The position numbers and the translations under genes are program-made. This document shows positions 17,501 to 24,685 of a stretch of 64,000 nt of DNA, piece by piece. Source of the DNA: JBCCFW01 sp039029535 (GTDB taxonomy: Bacteria; Acidobacteriota; JBCCFW01); contig JBCCFW010000018.1 in assembly GCA_039029535.1 (NCBI GenBank), forward strand, positions 7,743 to 71,742. The letters are read 5' to 3'. The notes below the pieces were generated by a model, which was not told the DNA's origin, ran no database searches, and worked only from the letters and a program-made list of their open reading frames with translations. How positions within the stretch are numbered: position 1 is the stretch's first letter; each line of letters begins with the position of its first letter.

Positions 17501-18988
17501 TCAGCGTCGCCGACGCTCGGACCCGCGTCGAACGTCACTGGCCCGTGGGCTCGGTGAGCGTCCTTCCTCCGGAAGACCGAGCTGCGGAGGCTCGAAGACC
17601 ATCCCGGAGTCGTCGGTCGGGATCACGAGGTCACCGGCCACCTCGTGCCGGACTCGTCCCACCTGTCGGCCCAGGAAGAGAGCCCCGGGAAGGACGAGCT
17701 CACTCTCGGAGCGCAGCACCCGGGCCGAGATGCGGAGCCGCAAGTCTGCCTGGAAGAGGTCGTGGAAGATCGGCGGGTCGGTGACGTCGGTGAGGAAGCG
17801 ATGGTCGATCCGATCGTGCCGCACGCGCAGCCACTCATCGTCCTGCTCGATCACGGCACCGTGAGCGGTCAGCTCGTCGCGACTGGGGTCCACCTCGTCG
17901 AGTGGGTTGTCGTGGAAGTGGACCCACGACTCGAGGAGCTCCACGCCGTCGGGCCGCGGAATCCACAGGGCGACGTCCTCCATCGCCATGCCCACCGCCG
18001 GATTGCGACCGTAGGCCCGCACGACGATCTCGTTGTCCTGATGAGCGACGAGCGGTCCGGGAGGTCCATCGTTGACGGAGACGAGCTCGTAGTGAGCAAG
18101 CGGTGCCTCACCGACGCAAGCCGCACCGGCTCCATCGGGCTGCGTGACTCGGCTGTCCCAGACCACCACGGGTCCGTCCATGAGCTTGAGGTGGAGCTCG
18201 TTCTCCGTGCCGACACTGCATGGAATGGGGAAGCTGCTGTTCATCTCGATCCGGGCACTCGGGCCGACGATCGAGACCCCGGTGTCCGTGAGAGCGGCTG
18301 GAGAGACCGGAAACACGTCGCGGGGATCGGCAGGGTTCTCCGATTCCACGACCAGCTGAAGAGGACGATTCACGTCGTAGTCGTTGCGATGGACCTGAAT
18401 CTCGAAGGAAGCGGAACCTCCGCTCACCCCCTGGCCGATGGGACTGACGAACTCCGCGTGCGGAAGAAACGTCGGTGTCTCCCGCACTTGGGCGCAAGCC
18501 GTGTCCTCACACGTGACATCCGTGAGTTGGTTCCGGGCTCGGAGCTCGATGAGCACCCTCCCTGCCTGAAGGTCCTCTGGCACTTCCACGGGGAAGGTGG
18601 TCATCCACGTCACCGGTCCGTTGGCGTAAGGACTGTGCGCATCATCGAGCTGAACGAGCCAGTCTTGACCCAACTCCAGAGCCAGGTCGTCTCCGGACGT
18701 GCGCTCGCAAGTGTCCAACATGACGCCAAGACCGAAGTGAACGCGAGCACCGATCTGGACGGGTGAATCGTCGAGGTAGATCGGCGGCTCGGCGAGGGGG
18801 TCGCCGTAGTTCGTGACGCTCACGGTCACGTCCACGACTTGACCGGGCTCAACGACCGTGGGACTGACCATCGCACTGCAGGCGAGCCACGAGTTCCCGG
18901 CAGGAATCGTTGGGGGGTCGTCAGTGGGACAGAAGGCGACGAGCAGGGCGAACAAGCTCGTGGCAAGGGGGGCGGGGAACGTGGTCAC
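17501..18988 (-). CDS. secreted beta-rich protein of unknown function, paralog B
   Basis: 495 aa, GTG start with GGAGA about 7 nt upstream, followed by a signal peptide (TTFPAPLATSLFALLVAFC). It matches paralog A along most of its length: EPGQVVDVTVSVTNYGDPLAEPP at the N-terminus, QVHRNDYDVNRPLQLVVE, HLKLMDGPVVVWDSRV, NEIVVRAYGRNP, HDNPLDEVDP and the final DPPIFHDLFQADLRLRIS. The pair is a tandem duplication that has diverged substantially. The CARDB-like first domain suggests a surface or matrix role, but no function can be assigned. Confidence 0.75.
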   Translation of the reverse strand: MTTFPAPLATSLFALLVAFCPTDDPPTIPAGNSWLACSAMVSPTVVEPGQVVDVTVSVTNYGDPLAEPPIYLDDSPVQIGARVHFGLGVMLDTCERTSGDDLALELGQDWLVQLDDAHSPYANGPVTWMTTFPVEVPEDLQAGRVLIELRARNQLTDVTCEDTACAQVRETPTFLPHAEFVSPIGQGVSGGSASFEIQVHRNDYDVNRPLQLVVESENPADPRDVFPVSPAALTDTGVSIVGPSARIEMNSSFPIPCSVGTENELHLKLMDGPVVVWDSRVTQPDGAGAACVGEAPLAHYELVSVNDGPPGPLVAHQDNEIVVRAYGRNPAVGMAMEDVALWIPRPDGVELLESWVHFHDNPLDEVDPSRDELTAHGAVIEQDDEWLRVRHDRIDHRFLTDVTDPPIFHDLFQADLRLRISARVLRSESELVLPGALFLGRQVGRVRHEVAGDLVIPTDDSGMVFEPPQLGLPEEGRSPSPRASDVRRGSERRRR

Positions 18989-19210
18989 GGGTGTCTCCTG
19001 AATCTCGAGCGGGAGAGGTCAGAAGAGCCCGAACGGCTGATGGTGTTCGTCACGGAGTCGTGGGCCGGCAGCAGTCCGGACTCACGCACTCGAGTCACAT
19101 CCCCAATGAAGCAGCCTCGCCCATTTCTCACGGGAAGGCAAGCCTGCAGGGCGACGAAGCGTTCACCTTGCCGAGCAGGATCACCCAGAAGCCTCACGCT
19201 TGGATTGGGC

Positions 19211-20797
19211 TCATCCCCCTGGGCGTTGGAAGTCGACCTGAAGCACCGAACCGGGTCGAAGATCGACGGTCCTCACGCCGACCTCCGACTCGGGCACCGG
19301 TGCGCCCTTCCCCACGTGAAACTCGTAGAGGCCGGACGTGGGCACCACTACCGTGGCGGCCTGACCGCACCACAGCCAGTGTTCGACGATCGGGGGGAGG
19401 AAGGGAATCGTGGGCTGACCTGGCTGAGTCAGCCAGTAGAAGAGAGCCTCGCCTGGCTCGCAGCCGGTGCTGGTGACCTGAACGGGAAAGGGCTGAAGGT
19501 GAACCTGCAGCTCGACCTCACCGGAGCCGGGAAGCGTGAAGGGATCGGTGAAGTACAGGAGCCCATGCTTCTCGTGCAGTGGCCAGGGTGTGTCAGGGAT
19601 CTTGAGCTGAAGCGGGATCCTGAACTGAAGGAGGAGCCGATAGTCACCCTCTTCGACACGACCGACCCAGAGGTGGTCATCGCCACCCACGGTGCGCTCG
19701 ATGCCGATGAAGTCACGCACGAGCTCGTCCTCGGGCACGCGATGGAGCCAGGCCGTGCCGATGGTCGGAGGGAGCCCCGAGTGGATCGTCGCGCGGAGCA
19801 TCACGCCGCCTGGCACGAAGTCGACCTCGAGCTCGTCACCGCTCTCGAGCTCGACTTTCTTGGTCACGTCCTGACACTCGACGCTCACCGCCCCGGGTCG
19901 AATGCCGCGAAGGACGTAGCGTCCGTCCTCATCGGTCTTGGTCGACTTCCATCGCGGGGTCGGCCCACCCGACCAGCGAACCTCGACCTCTCTCGAGCTC
20001 CATGGGTTCTCATCGTCATCGAGGACGACACCGCGGATCTCACCGCCGGAGTCGAGAACGAGCTCGAGCTCGCCCATGAGCTCATGGGGCTGGGGCTCGA
20101 ACCTCTTCGGCGGATGGCTCGGGTGCCCGATCCTGAGGATGAGATCACGCTTCGGCAACTCGGCGATCTCGAAGCTCCCGTCGACGCCGGTCGTCACGCG
20201 TCCCCGGAAGGGCTCGTTGCGACGATGGGCGCCGACCCTGGCCCCCTCGATGGGATCGCCCTCGTCATCGAGAACCACGCCTCGCACGGTGAGTCCCGTG
20301 ATCTCGACGCGACCGAGATCGACGGTCTGCCCCGGTGGCAAGACGAGCTCGTCCACGACGTGACGGTCAGAGTGGCCCGGACTGCTCAGCTCGATCCGCC
20401 AGGCGCCCGGTTCGAGCTGCTCGAAGTCGAAGGCGCCATCGTTCGTGCGCTGATCGATGCGGTGGACCTCGCGACCGTTCAGCTCCTGGATCACGAGCTC
20501 CACCTGCTCCGGCGAGAAGCCGTTCGGTGTTTCGAGGAAGCCGGTGAGCCTCCCTTCGGGAGTGAGCTCGACGACGTGCTCGGGCGATCGCGTCTTCGCC
20601 CGGTCGGACTCCGAGAGCTCGAGCCATTCCGTCAGGGAGCCGGGGGCCTTCAGCTCGATGGACACGGGCCCCTCCCCGGGAAGGACCAGGTCGAGACGAC
20701 CGGTCTCGTCACCGTCTTTCTCGATACGAAGCTCCGGAACTCGCGGGCTCGCCGAAAGATGGACTGATCGCCTCGCCGTCGGTGACGGGCTCGCCAT
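19211..20797 (-). CDS. carboxypeptidase-regulatory-like protein, 3' part of a frameshifted gene
   Basis: 528 codons open from an ATG at 20797, but no signal peptide and no good ribosome site are present. It overlaps the upstream frame by 89 nt. The content is a string of transthyretin/carboxypeptidase-regulatory-like beta domains: DGAFDFEQLEPGAWRIELSS, VRGVVLDDEGDPIEGARV, TGVDGSFEIAELPKRDLILR, IRGVVLDDDENPWSSREVEV, DEDGRYVLRGIRPGAVSVE. The most economical reading is that this is the continuation of the protein that begins at 21473 in another frame; together they make a ~750-residue exported protein. Confidence 0.7.
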   Translation of the reverse strand: MASPSPTARRSVHLSASPRVPELRIEKDGDETGRLDLVLPGEGPVSIELKAPGSLTEWLELSESDRAKTRSPEHVVELTPEGRLTGFLETPNGFSPEQVELVIQELNGREVHRIDQRTNDGAFDFEQLEPGAWRIELSSPGHSDRHVVDELVLPPGQTVDLGRVEITGLTVRGVVLDDEGDPIEGARVGAHRRNEPFRGRVTTGVDGSFEIAELPKRDLILRIGHPSHPPKRFEPQPHELMGELELVLDSGGEIRGVVLDDDENPWSSREVEVRWSGGPTPRWKSTKTDEDGRYVLRGIRPGAVSVECQDVTKKVELESGDELEVDFVPGGVMLRATIHSGLPPTIGTAWLHRVPEDELVRDFIGIERTVGGDDHLWVGRVEEGDYRLLLQFRIPLQLKIPDTPWPLHEKHGLLYFTDPFTLPGSGEVELQVHLQPFPVQVTSTGCEPGEALFYWLTQPGQPTIPFLPPIVEHWLWCGQAATVVVPTSGLYEFHVGKGAPVPESEVGVRTVDLRPGSVLQVDFQRPGG

Positions 20798-21473
20798 CCG
20801 AGTCGGAACGCAGGTCCAGCGTCAGGTGACGTGCCCTGGCCTGCAAGACGACCTGCCCGGACTCGTCGAGCCCGACCTCGAGCCGTTGTCGCGGGACCTG
20901 CACCTCGAGCCATCCCCCATCGAGGATCGCCGTGCGCAGGCGGCCGTGGTCATCGGTCTCCGAGTCGGCCGTGACCCAGGCGGTCAGGTCACGTCGGGGA
21001 TCGTCGAGACGTGCTCGCACGGGGACTCCGGGCAACGGACGATCATCGAGACCGAGGAGCTGCAGCTCGATGCCTTCGCCCGGCCGCAGCTCGAGCTCGG
21101 CTTGAAACGGCGTGCGAAGACGATGCCGATCGAACAGGGGCACCGTCTCGCAGTGCTCGCCACGCAGGCAGGCCAGCACTCGATAGTCGCTCTCCACCGA
21201 GGGCAAGGTCGATCGCCGTGCACCGTCCCACAGGGTGATTCCCCAGACCCGAGGCCCGAGAAACAGGCCGAGACGGAGGTTCTCGGGACGGAGCTCGGCG
21301 GTCGTGACCTCGTACTGGCGCCCCTCGTCGAGCGAGACCGTCACGATGACGGTCTCGTTCTCCTGCCCTTCTTCACCCAGAGCAGTCGCGCTCACGGGCG
21401 GAAACGCGGAGACGAGCAGCGCCAAGGACCAGCGCACGGGGGCGATGACGACTCGAACGGCCAGTTCCTCCAT
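20709..21473 (-). CDS. exported carboxypeptidase-regulatory-like protein, 5' part of a frameshifted gene
   Basis: 254 aa from ATG 21473, supported by AGGAG 7 nt upstream and a signal peptide (RVVIAPVRWSLALLVSAFPP). Beta-rich domains follow, including PGEGIELQLLGLDDRPLPGV and ETDDHGRLRTAILDGGWLEV, the same domain type as the next frame. The frame ends at 20709 with a low-complexity tail (SFGEPASSGASYRERR) that looks like out-of-frame translation. A +1 shift somewhere in 20711-20797 restores a continuous protein with the 19211-20797 frame. It could be a sequencing indel, a pseudogene or programmed frameshifting. Confidence 0.7.
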   Translation of the reverse strand: MEELAVRVVIAPVRWSLALLVSAFPPVSATALGEEGQENETVIVTVSLDEGRQYEVTTAELRPENLRLGLFLGPRVWGITLWDGARRSTLPSVESDYRVLACLRGEHCETVPLFDRHRLRTPFQAELELRPGEGIELQLLGLDDRPLPGVPVRARLDDPRRDLTAWVTADSETDDHGRLRTAILDGGWLEVQVPRQRLEVGLDESGQVVLQARARHLTLDLRSDSDGEPVTDGEAISPSFGEPASSGASYRERR

Positions 21474-21786
21474 GCGGGACTCCTGGCTACGGCGGGGCGT
21501 CGAGCATGTCACGCCCGAGCCCGACTCAGACCGTTCTCTCCAGGTGGTCGCGCTCGAAGACACGAACGGAGGGGGTTCGGGCACGCAGCCTGGGAAGGAG
21601 CTGCTCGCATCGAACCAATCGCGCCAATCGCCTCGCGGGGCTCAACCGTCTAGTCCGGCTCTCGGGAAGTGTTCAGCAGGAGGCTGGGACACTTCGTCGG
21701 CCGCCGACTCCCACCTCGGGACTTAGTTCTCTACATTGCTTTTCGGAGGGACTAATCGAACCCAAACGGGAGTCGAGGGAATCACC
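21474..21786. promoter_or_regulatory. divergent intergenic region, 313 nt
   Basis: Lies between the outward-facing genes starting at 21473 (-) and 21787 (+), so it must hold both promoters. The part nearest the plus gene (about 21718-21760) is locally AT-richer. GAGGGA about 6 nt before ATG 21787 is the plus-gene ribosome site. I see no coding sequence or clear operator here. Confidence 0.4.
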
Positions 21787-22488
21787 ATGAGAGATCTTGA
21801 AGTGCGAAGGACGTCAGTGCGTTCCAACAAGTTCATCGGACTGATCGTCCTGGCGCTGAGCCTGTCGATCGCCAACATCGCCACGGCGCAGGTCCACATC
21901 GAGGCCATCGGCGGCGGCCCCACCGCCCAGCCCTGGGGCCAGTCGTGGGCGGTCGAGCTGAAGACGGGCTGTTACACCCAGTACTTCGGCGACTCCTGCA
22001 GCAGCGGCGAGACCTTCCGCGACGGCAGCCTGTTCGTGAAGAACAACCACCCGTCGCGCTACATCCGGTACGAGATCGTCGGCCGCGTCAAGAACGACAG
22101 CAACGGCCCGGCCCGCTGCGGCACCAATCTCGGCTGCACTCCGTGTAACAAGTCGTTCGCCAACGACGTCGTCGTGCTGGCCCCGGGCCAGACCTGGGAG
22201 GACGGCGCGAACTTGGCTTGCGGCTTCTTCCAGAGCGGCGCTGGCATCTGCGAGACCTGCTTCTGTCCCGCCGGTCCCGTGAGTGTCGTTGGCTGTGGCA
22301 ACGACATCACCTGCGGCTCCGGCGCCTTCTGCACGAAGGTCGTGGCGACGGTCAAGGCGGTGGCCTTCAGCACCAACGGCACGACCTTCACGACTCTCTC
22401 GTCACCGATCACGATCGGCGTGACGAAGTACAACGAGTGCAATGGCACCTGCGACCCGGATCCCGCCAACTGCGACCTCTGCGACTGA
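21787..22488 (+). CDS. exported cysteine-rich protein of unknown function
   Basis: 233 aa. ATG 21787 is preferred over an upstream in-frame ATG because GAGGGA precedes it and it starts a good signal peptide (RSNKFIGLIVLALSLSIANI, cleavage near ATAQ). The mature ~200 residues contain about 20 Cys, clustered as GCTPCN, ICETCFCPAG, GCGNDITCG and the C-terminal ECNGTCDPDPANCDLCD. This suggests a disulfide-stabilised extracellular protein. No known family is recognised. A strong hairpin 20 nt after the stop closes the transcript, so it is monocistronic. Confidence 0.8.
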   Translation: MRDLEVRRTSVRSNKFIGLIVLALSLSIANIATAQVHIEAIGGGPTAQPWGQSWAVELKTGCYTQYFGDSCSSGETFRDGSLFVKNNHPSRYIRYEIVGRVKNDSNGPARCGTNLGCTPCNKSFANDVVVLAPGQTWEDGANLACGFFQSGAGICETCFCPAGPVSVVGCGNDITCGSGAFCTKVVATVKAVAFSTNGTTFTTLSSPITIGVTKYNECNGTCDPDPANCDLCD

Positions 22489-22508
22489 GGCGACGGTCGA
22501 GTGATCGA

Positions 22509-22543
22509 GAAGGCCCTCCGGCAAGTCCTGCCGGAGGGCCTTC
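22509..22543 (+). terminator. strong hairpin terminator of the Cys-rich protein gene
   Basis: A 15-bp perfect stem: GAAGGCCCTCCGGCA (22509-22523) with TGCCGGAGGGCCTTC (22529-22543) and a 5-nt loop, 20 nt past the stop codon. The following sequence (GTGCGTG) has no T-run. Confidence 0.8.
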
Positions 22544-22602
22544 GTGCGTGCTGAGTCGGGCACTCGTCGGGCACTCCGCCCGAATGGCCGAGACCGAGGG
22601 CG

Positions 22603-22652
22603 TCAGCCCTTCTGGTCGAACATCGAGATCGCCATCCCCATGTAGGGCGCTA
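22603..22652 (-). pseudogene. relic of the C-terminal end of a 44074-45033-type gene
   Basis: Read on the minus strand this encodes PYMGMAISMFDQKG and a stop, identical at the protein level to the end of the gene at 44074-45033. Over 22607-22649 the DNA matches 44080-44122 with one visible substitution (plus-strand CATC versus CATG). No upstream homologous sequence remains. It looks like the 3' stub of a deleted paralog. Confidence 0.6.
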
Positions 22653-22865
22653 GGAACCGTTGTCCACGACCTGAGCTCCCCCCAAGGAACCAGCTACTTC
22701 GACGTTCTCGCGGCACCGAGAACGCCGCCCTCGACCATCTCACCATAGTGACTCCAGCGCCCTGACGTTACTCGGTAGGAGTCCGCACGCCACCCTGCAT
22801 CAGGTGCAGGCCGGCTTTGCCCTAGTCTCGATGTAGAAGGGACGAAGGTCCGCTCGGTCCTTCCC

Positions 22866-22890
22866 GGGCCGAACTGAACAGGGTCGGCCC
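22866..22890 (-). terminator. stem-loop abutting the stop of the 22890-24404 gene
   Basis: GGGCCGA (22866-22872) pairs with TCGGCCC (22884-22890), an 11-nt loop, directly at the stop codon of the minus-strand gene. Short stem, no T-run; weak terminator candidate. Confidence 0.35.
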
Positions 22891-24404
22891 TAGCCCTTGA
22901 CAAGGCCGGCGAGCCCGGCGACAAGCAGGGAGGTCAGCACCCATCCCGCAACGGTGTGGATCCAGAGGTAGACCTGGAGCCCCCTGTGCTTGATGACCCG
23001 ACCGTTCGCCTGGCCGAAGTTAGTGATCGGGAAGAAGGTGTCGACCGAGTACATGAAGGCATCGAACTCGGGGAGATCTTCCGAGGTGTCGATGAACCAG
23101 CCCTGGCGACGACCATGACGGAAGCGGAACCAGCCACACACGACGATCGGGATCACACAGAACAGGACTTGCCATGGGCGATGGCCGTAGGCGATGGTCC
23201 AGCCCAGCAAGACTCGTCTCGCCCAGCGTGTCAGTGGGCTGGAAACTTGGAGTCGGGCCTTCTCCTTGGCGATGAGGATCGTCCTAGCCTCGGCCTCGTG
23301 GCCCATTGCCGTAAGCATCCTCGCGAGCTGCTCGTACGGTTGGGGCGTGAAGGGCGTGTCGGCCCTGGTTAGCCAGTCAAGGCGCTCGTCGGATGTGAGC
23401 GGGGATCTGCGAGATAGGTGGTCATAAGTGAAGCCGTCGAGGAGGATGATTGGTGGCCAACTTCTGGCCTCGTCGAAGAGTGTTCCGACGTGCGCCGACT
23501 CTAGGTCAAGTACTACCTGTCTAGGATTCTTCACGCTTCGGAACTCAAACCAGCTGCCGACAGTCCCATCTGTAAGATCGATCCTGCCCTCGGATTGGAA
23601 GTGCCTGAGGAAGACGCTGCCATCGACCCTGACTTGGTCAGCGTTGATGCTGTCGCCATCAGGGTTGATGAAGACACCCGCGGTACATTCGAGATTCCCG
23701 CCGATCTTCGCGCTGATGAGCTGCACCTCACCTTCGGAGCGGAAGCCCTCTCTGAGCAACACGCTGCCACCTACTTCGACACCGCTGGCGTCCAGGCTGT
23801 AACCACCAGGGTTGATGAACTCGCCCCCTATACAGGCGAGACTTCCGCCAATCTTCGCGCTAACGAGTCGCACCTCGCCTTCGGAACGGAAGCCATTCCT
23901 GAGAGATACAATGCCACCGAGTTCGGCACCACTGGCATCAAGGCCCCGGATGTGGCTCCCTATCAAAGATAGCCGCCGCAGTCTGGCACGCACGAGAGTC
24001 ATCTTGTCCAAGACACGGCTCTCACGAATGACTAGAGGGAATCTCAGAGACGCGTCGTCGAGCCTGAGCGCGCCTTCGAGTATGGCTCCGCGGATCCCTA
24101 CTCCCGCATGCTCTTGGGCGTGCTTGCTGGCCTCTGAATCCGTGCAGAGCCACCGGATCCACTCGGCCTTCACGACGCGGTCCTCGGACCACCACGCGTC
24201 CGCCTCTGCAGGATCGCCGTCACCATAGTCGGCCACCTCCCCGTTGGCGATCGCCTTGAACAACTTTTCCGCGGAAGGTGGTAGCAGTTGACCAAACTCC
24301 TCGCGTGCCAGCTCCAGCAGCGGACCCGAGCGATCCCTGGCTTGAACCGAGACAGCGAACCAGGCGAGTCCAACGAACAGAGGCCAGTTCCGTAGATGCT
24401 GCAT
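22890..24404 (-). CDS. membrane protein with pentapeptide-like beta-helix and pore-loop-like C-terminus
   Basis: 504 aa. ATG 24404 is chosen for its GGAG site and because it begins a signal peptide (MQHLRNWPLFVGLAWFAVSV). A helical segment is followed by a right-handed-helix-like stretch with two long imperfect copies (GFRSEGEVRLVSAKIGGSLA / GFRSEGEVQLISAKIGGNLE) related to pentapeptide repeats. The C-terminal 110 residues have two transmembrane helices (WQVLFCVIPIVVCGWFRF, YLWIHTVAGWVLTSLLVAG) flanking FDAFMYSVDTFFPITNFGQ, which resembles the pore-loop region of pentapeptide/ion-channel-like proteins but lacks a TVGYG filter. Function unknown. It sits directly below the pentapeptide genes at 24686-28312 and is probably part of the same accessory group. 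Confidence 0.75.
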   Translation of the reverse strand: MQHLRNWPLFVGLAWFAVSVQARDRSGPLLELAREEFGQLLPPSAEKLFKAIANGEVADYGDGDPAEADAWWSEDRVVKAEWIRWLCTDSEASKHAQEHAGVGIRGAILEGALRLDDASLRFPLVIRESRVLDKMTLVRARLRRLSLIGSHIRGLDASGAELGGIVSLRNGFRSEGEVRLVSAKIGGSLACIGGEFINPGGYSLDASGVEVGGSVLLREGFRSEGEVQLISAKIGGNLECTAGVFINPDGDSINADQVRVDGSVFLRHFQSEGRIDLTDGTVGSWFEFRSVKNPRQVVLDLESAHVGTLFDEARSWPPIILLDGFTYDHLSRRSPLTSDERLDWLTRADTPFTPQPYEQLARMLTAMGHEAEARTILIAKEKARLQVSSPLTRWARRVLLGWTIAYGHRPWQVLFCVIPIVVCGWFRFRHGRRQGWFIDTSEDLPEFDAFMYSVDTFFPITNFGQANGRVIKHRGLQVYLWIHTVAGWVLTSLLVAGLAGLVKG

Positions 24405-24493
24405 GGTGTGCTCCGGCCATCTGAGGCGGGCTAGGGTACCGGTCCGTTTCACATAGGGTCCGGCAGTGTAGCCGACCCGGTCTTAGGCAAGGG

Positions 24494-24685
24494 TCACCAC
24501 AGCCCGAACTCGGAGTGCATCCAGATGTAGCGCCCAGCTCGGAACACCTTGACGGCGAGCACCCGCAGCGCTCCGAGCGCTGCCCAGCGTGTAGCAGACC
24601 AGGCAGACAACCCGAAGCGCGGGGTAGCGCCAGCACAGCGGCCAATATTGGATCAACGGCTGCTTGGCTGGTCGCACCACTGGTC
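24494..24685 (-). pseudogene. decayed 3' tail of the pentapeptide membrane gene
   Basis: The minus strand here still encodes, across frames, QPLIQYWPLCWRYPALRVVC, LVCYTLG and a terminal SEFGLW-stop, colinear with the intact C-terminus of the paralog ending at 26963. In this copy a TGA replaces a CGC codon right after VKEFG, and a 1-nt deletion follows (CCAAG for CTCAAG). The C-terminal membrane segment is thus lost from the gene ending at 24686. Confidence 0.75.

Noticed and set aside
18989..19210. Possible 70-codon gene in the gap between secreted paralog B and the frameshifted gene
   Set aside because: No ribosome site, unusual composition, no motif; likely non-coding.
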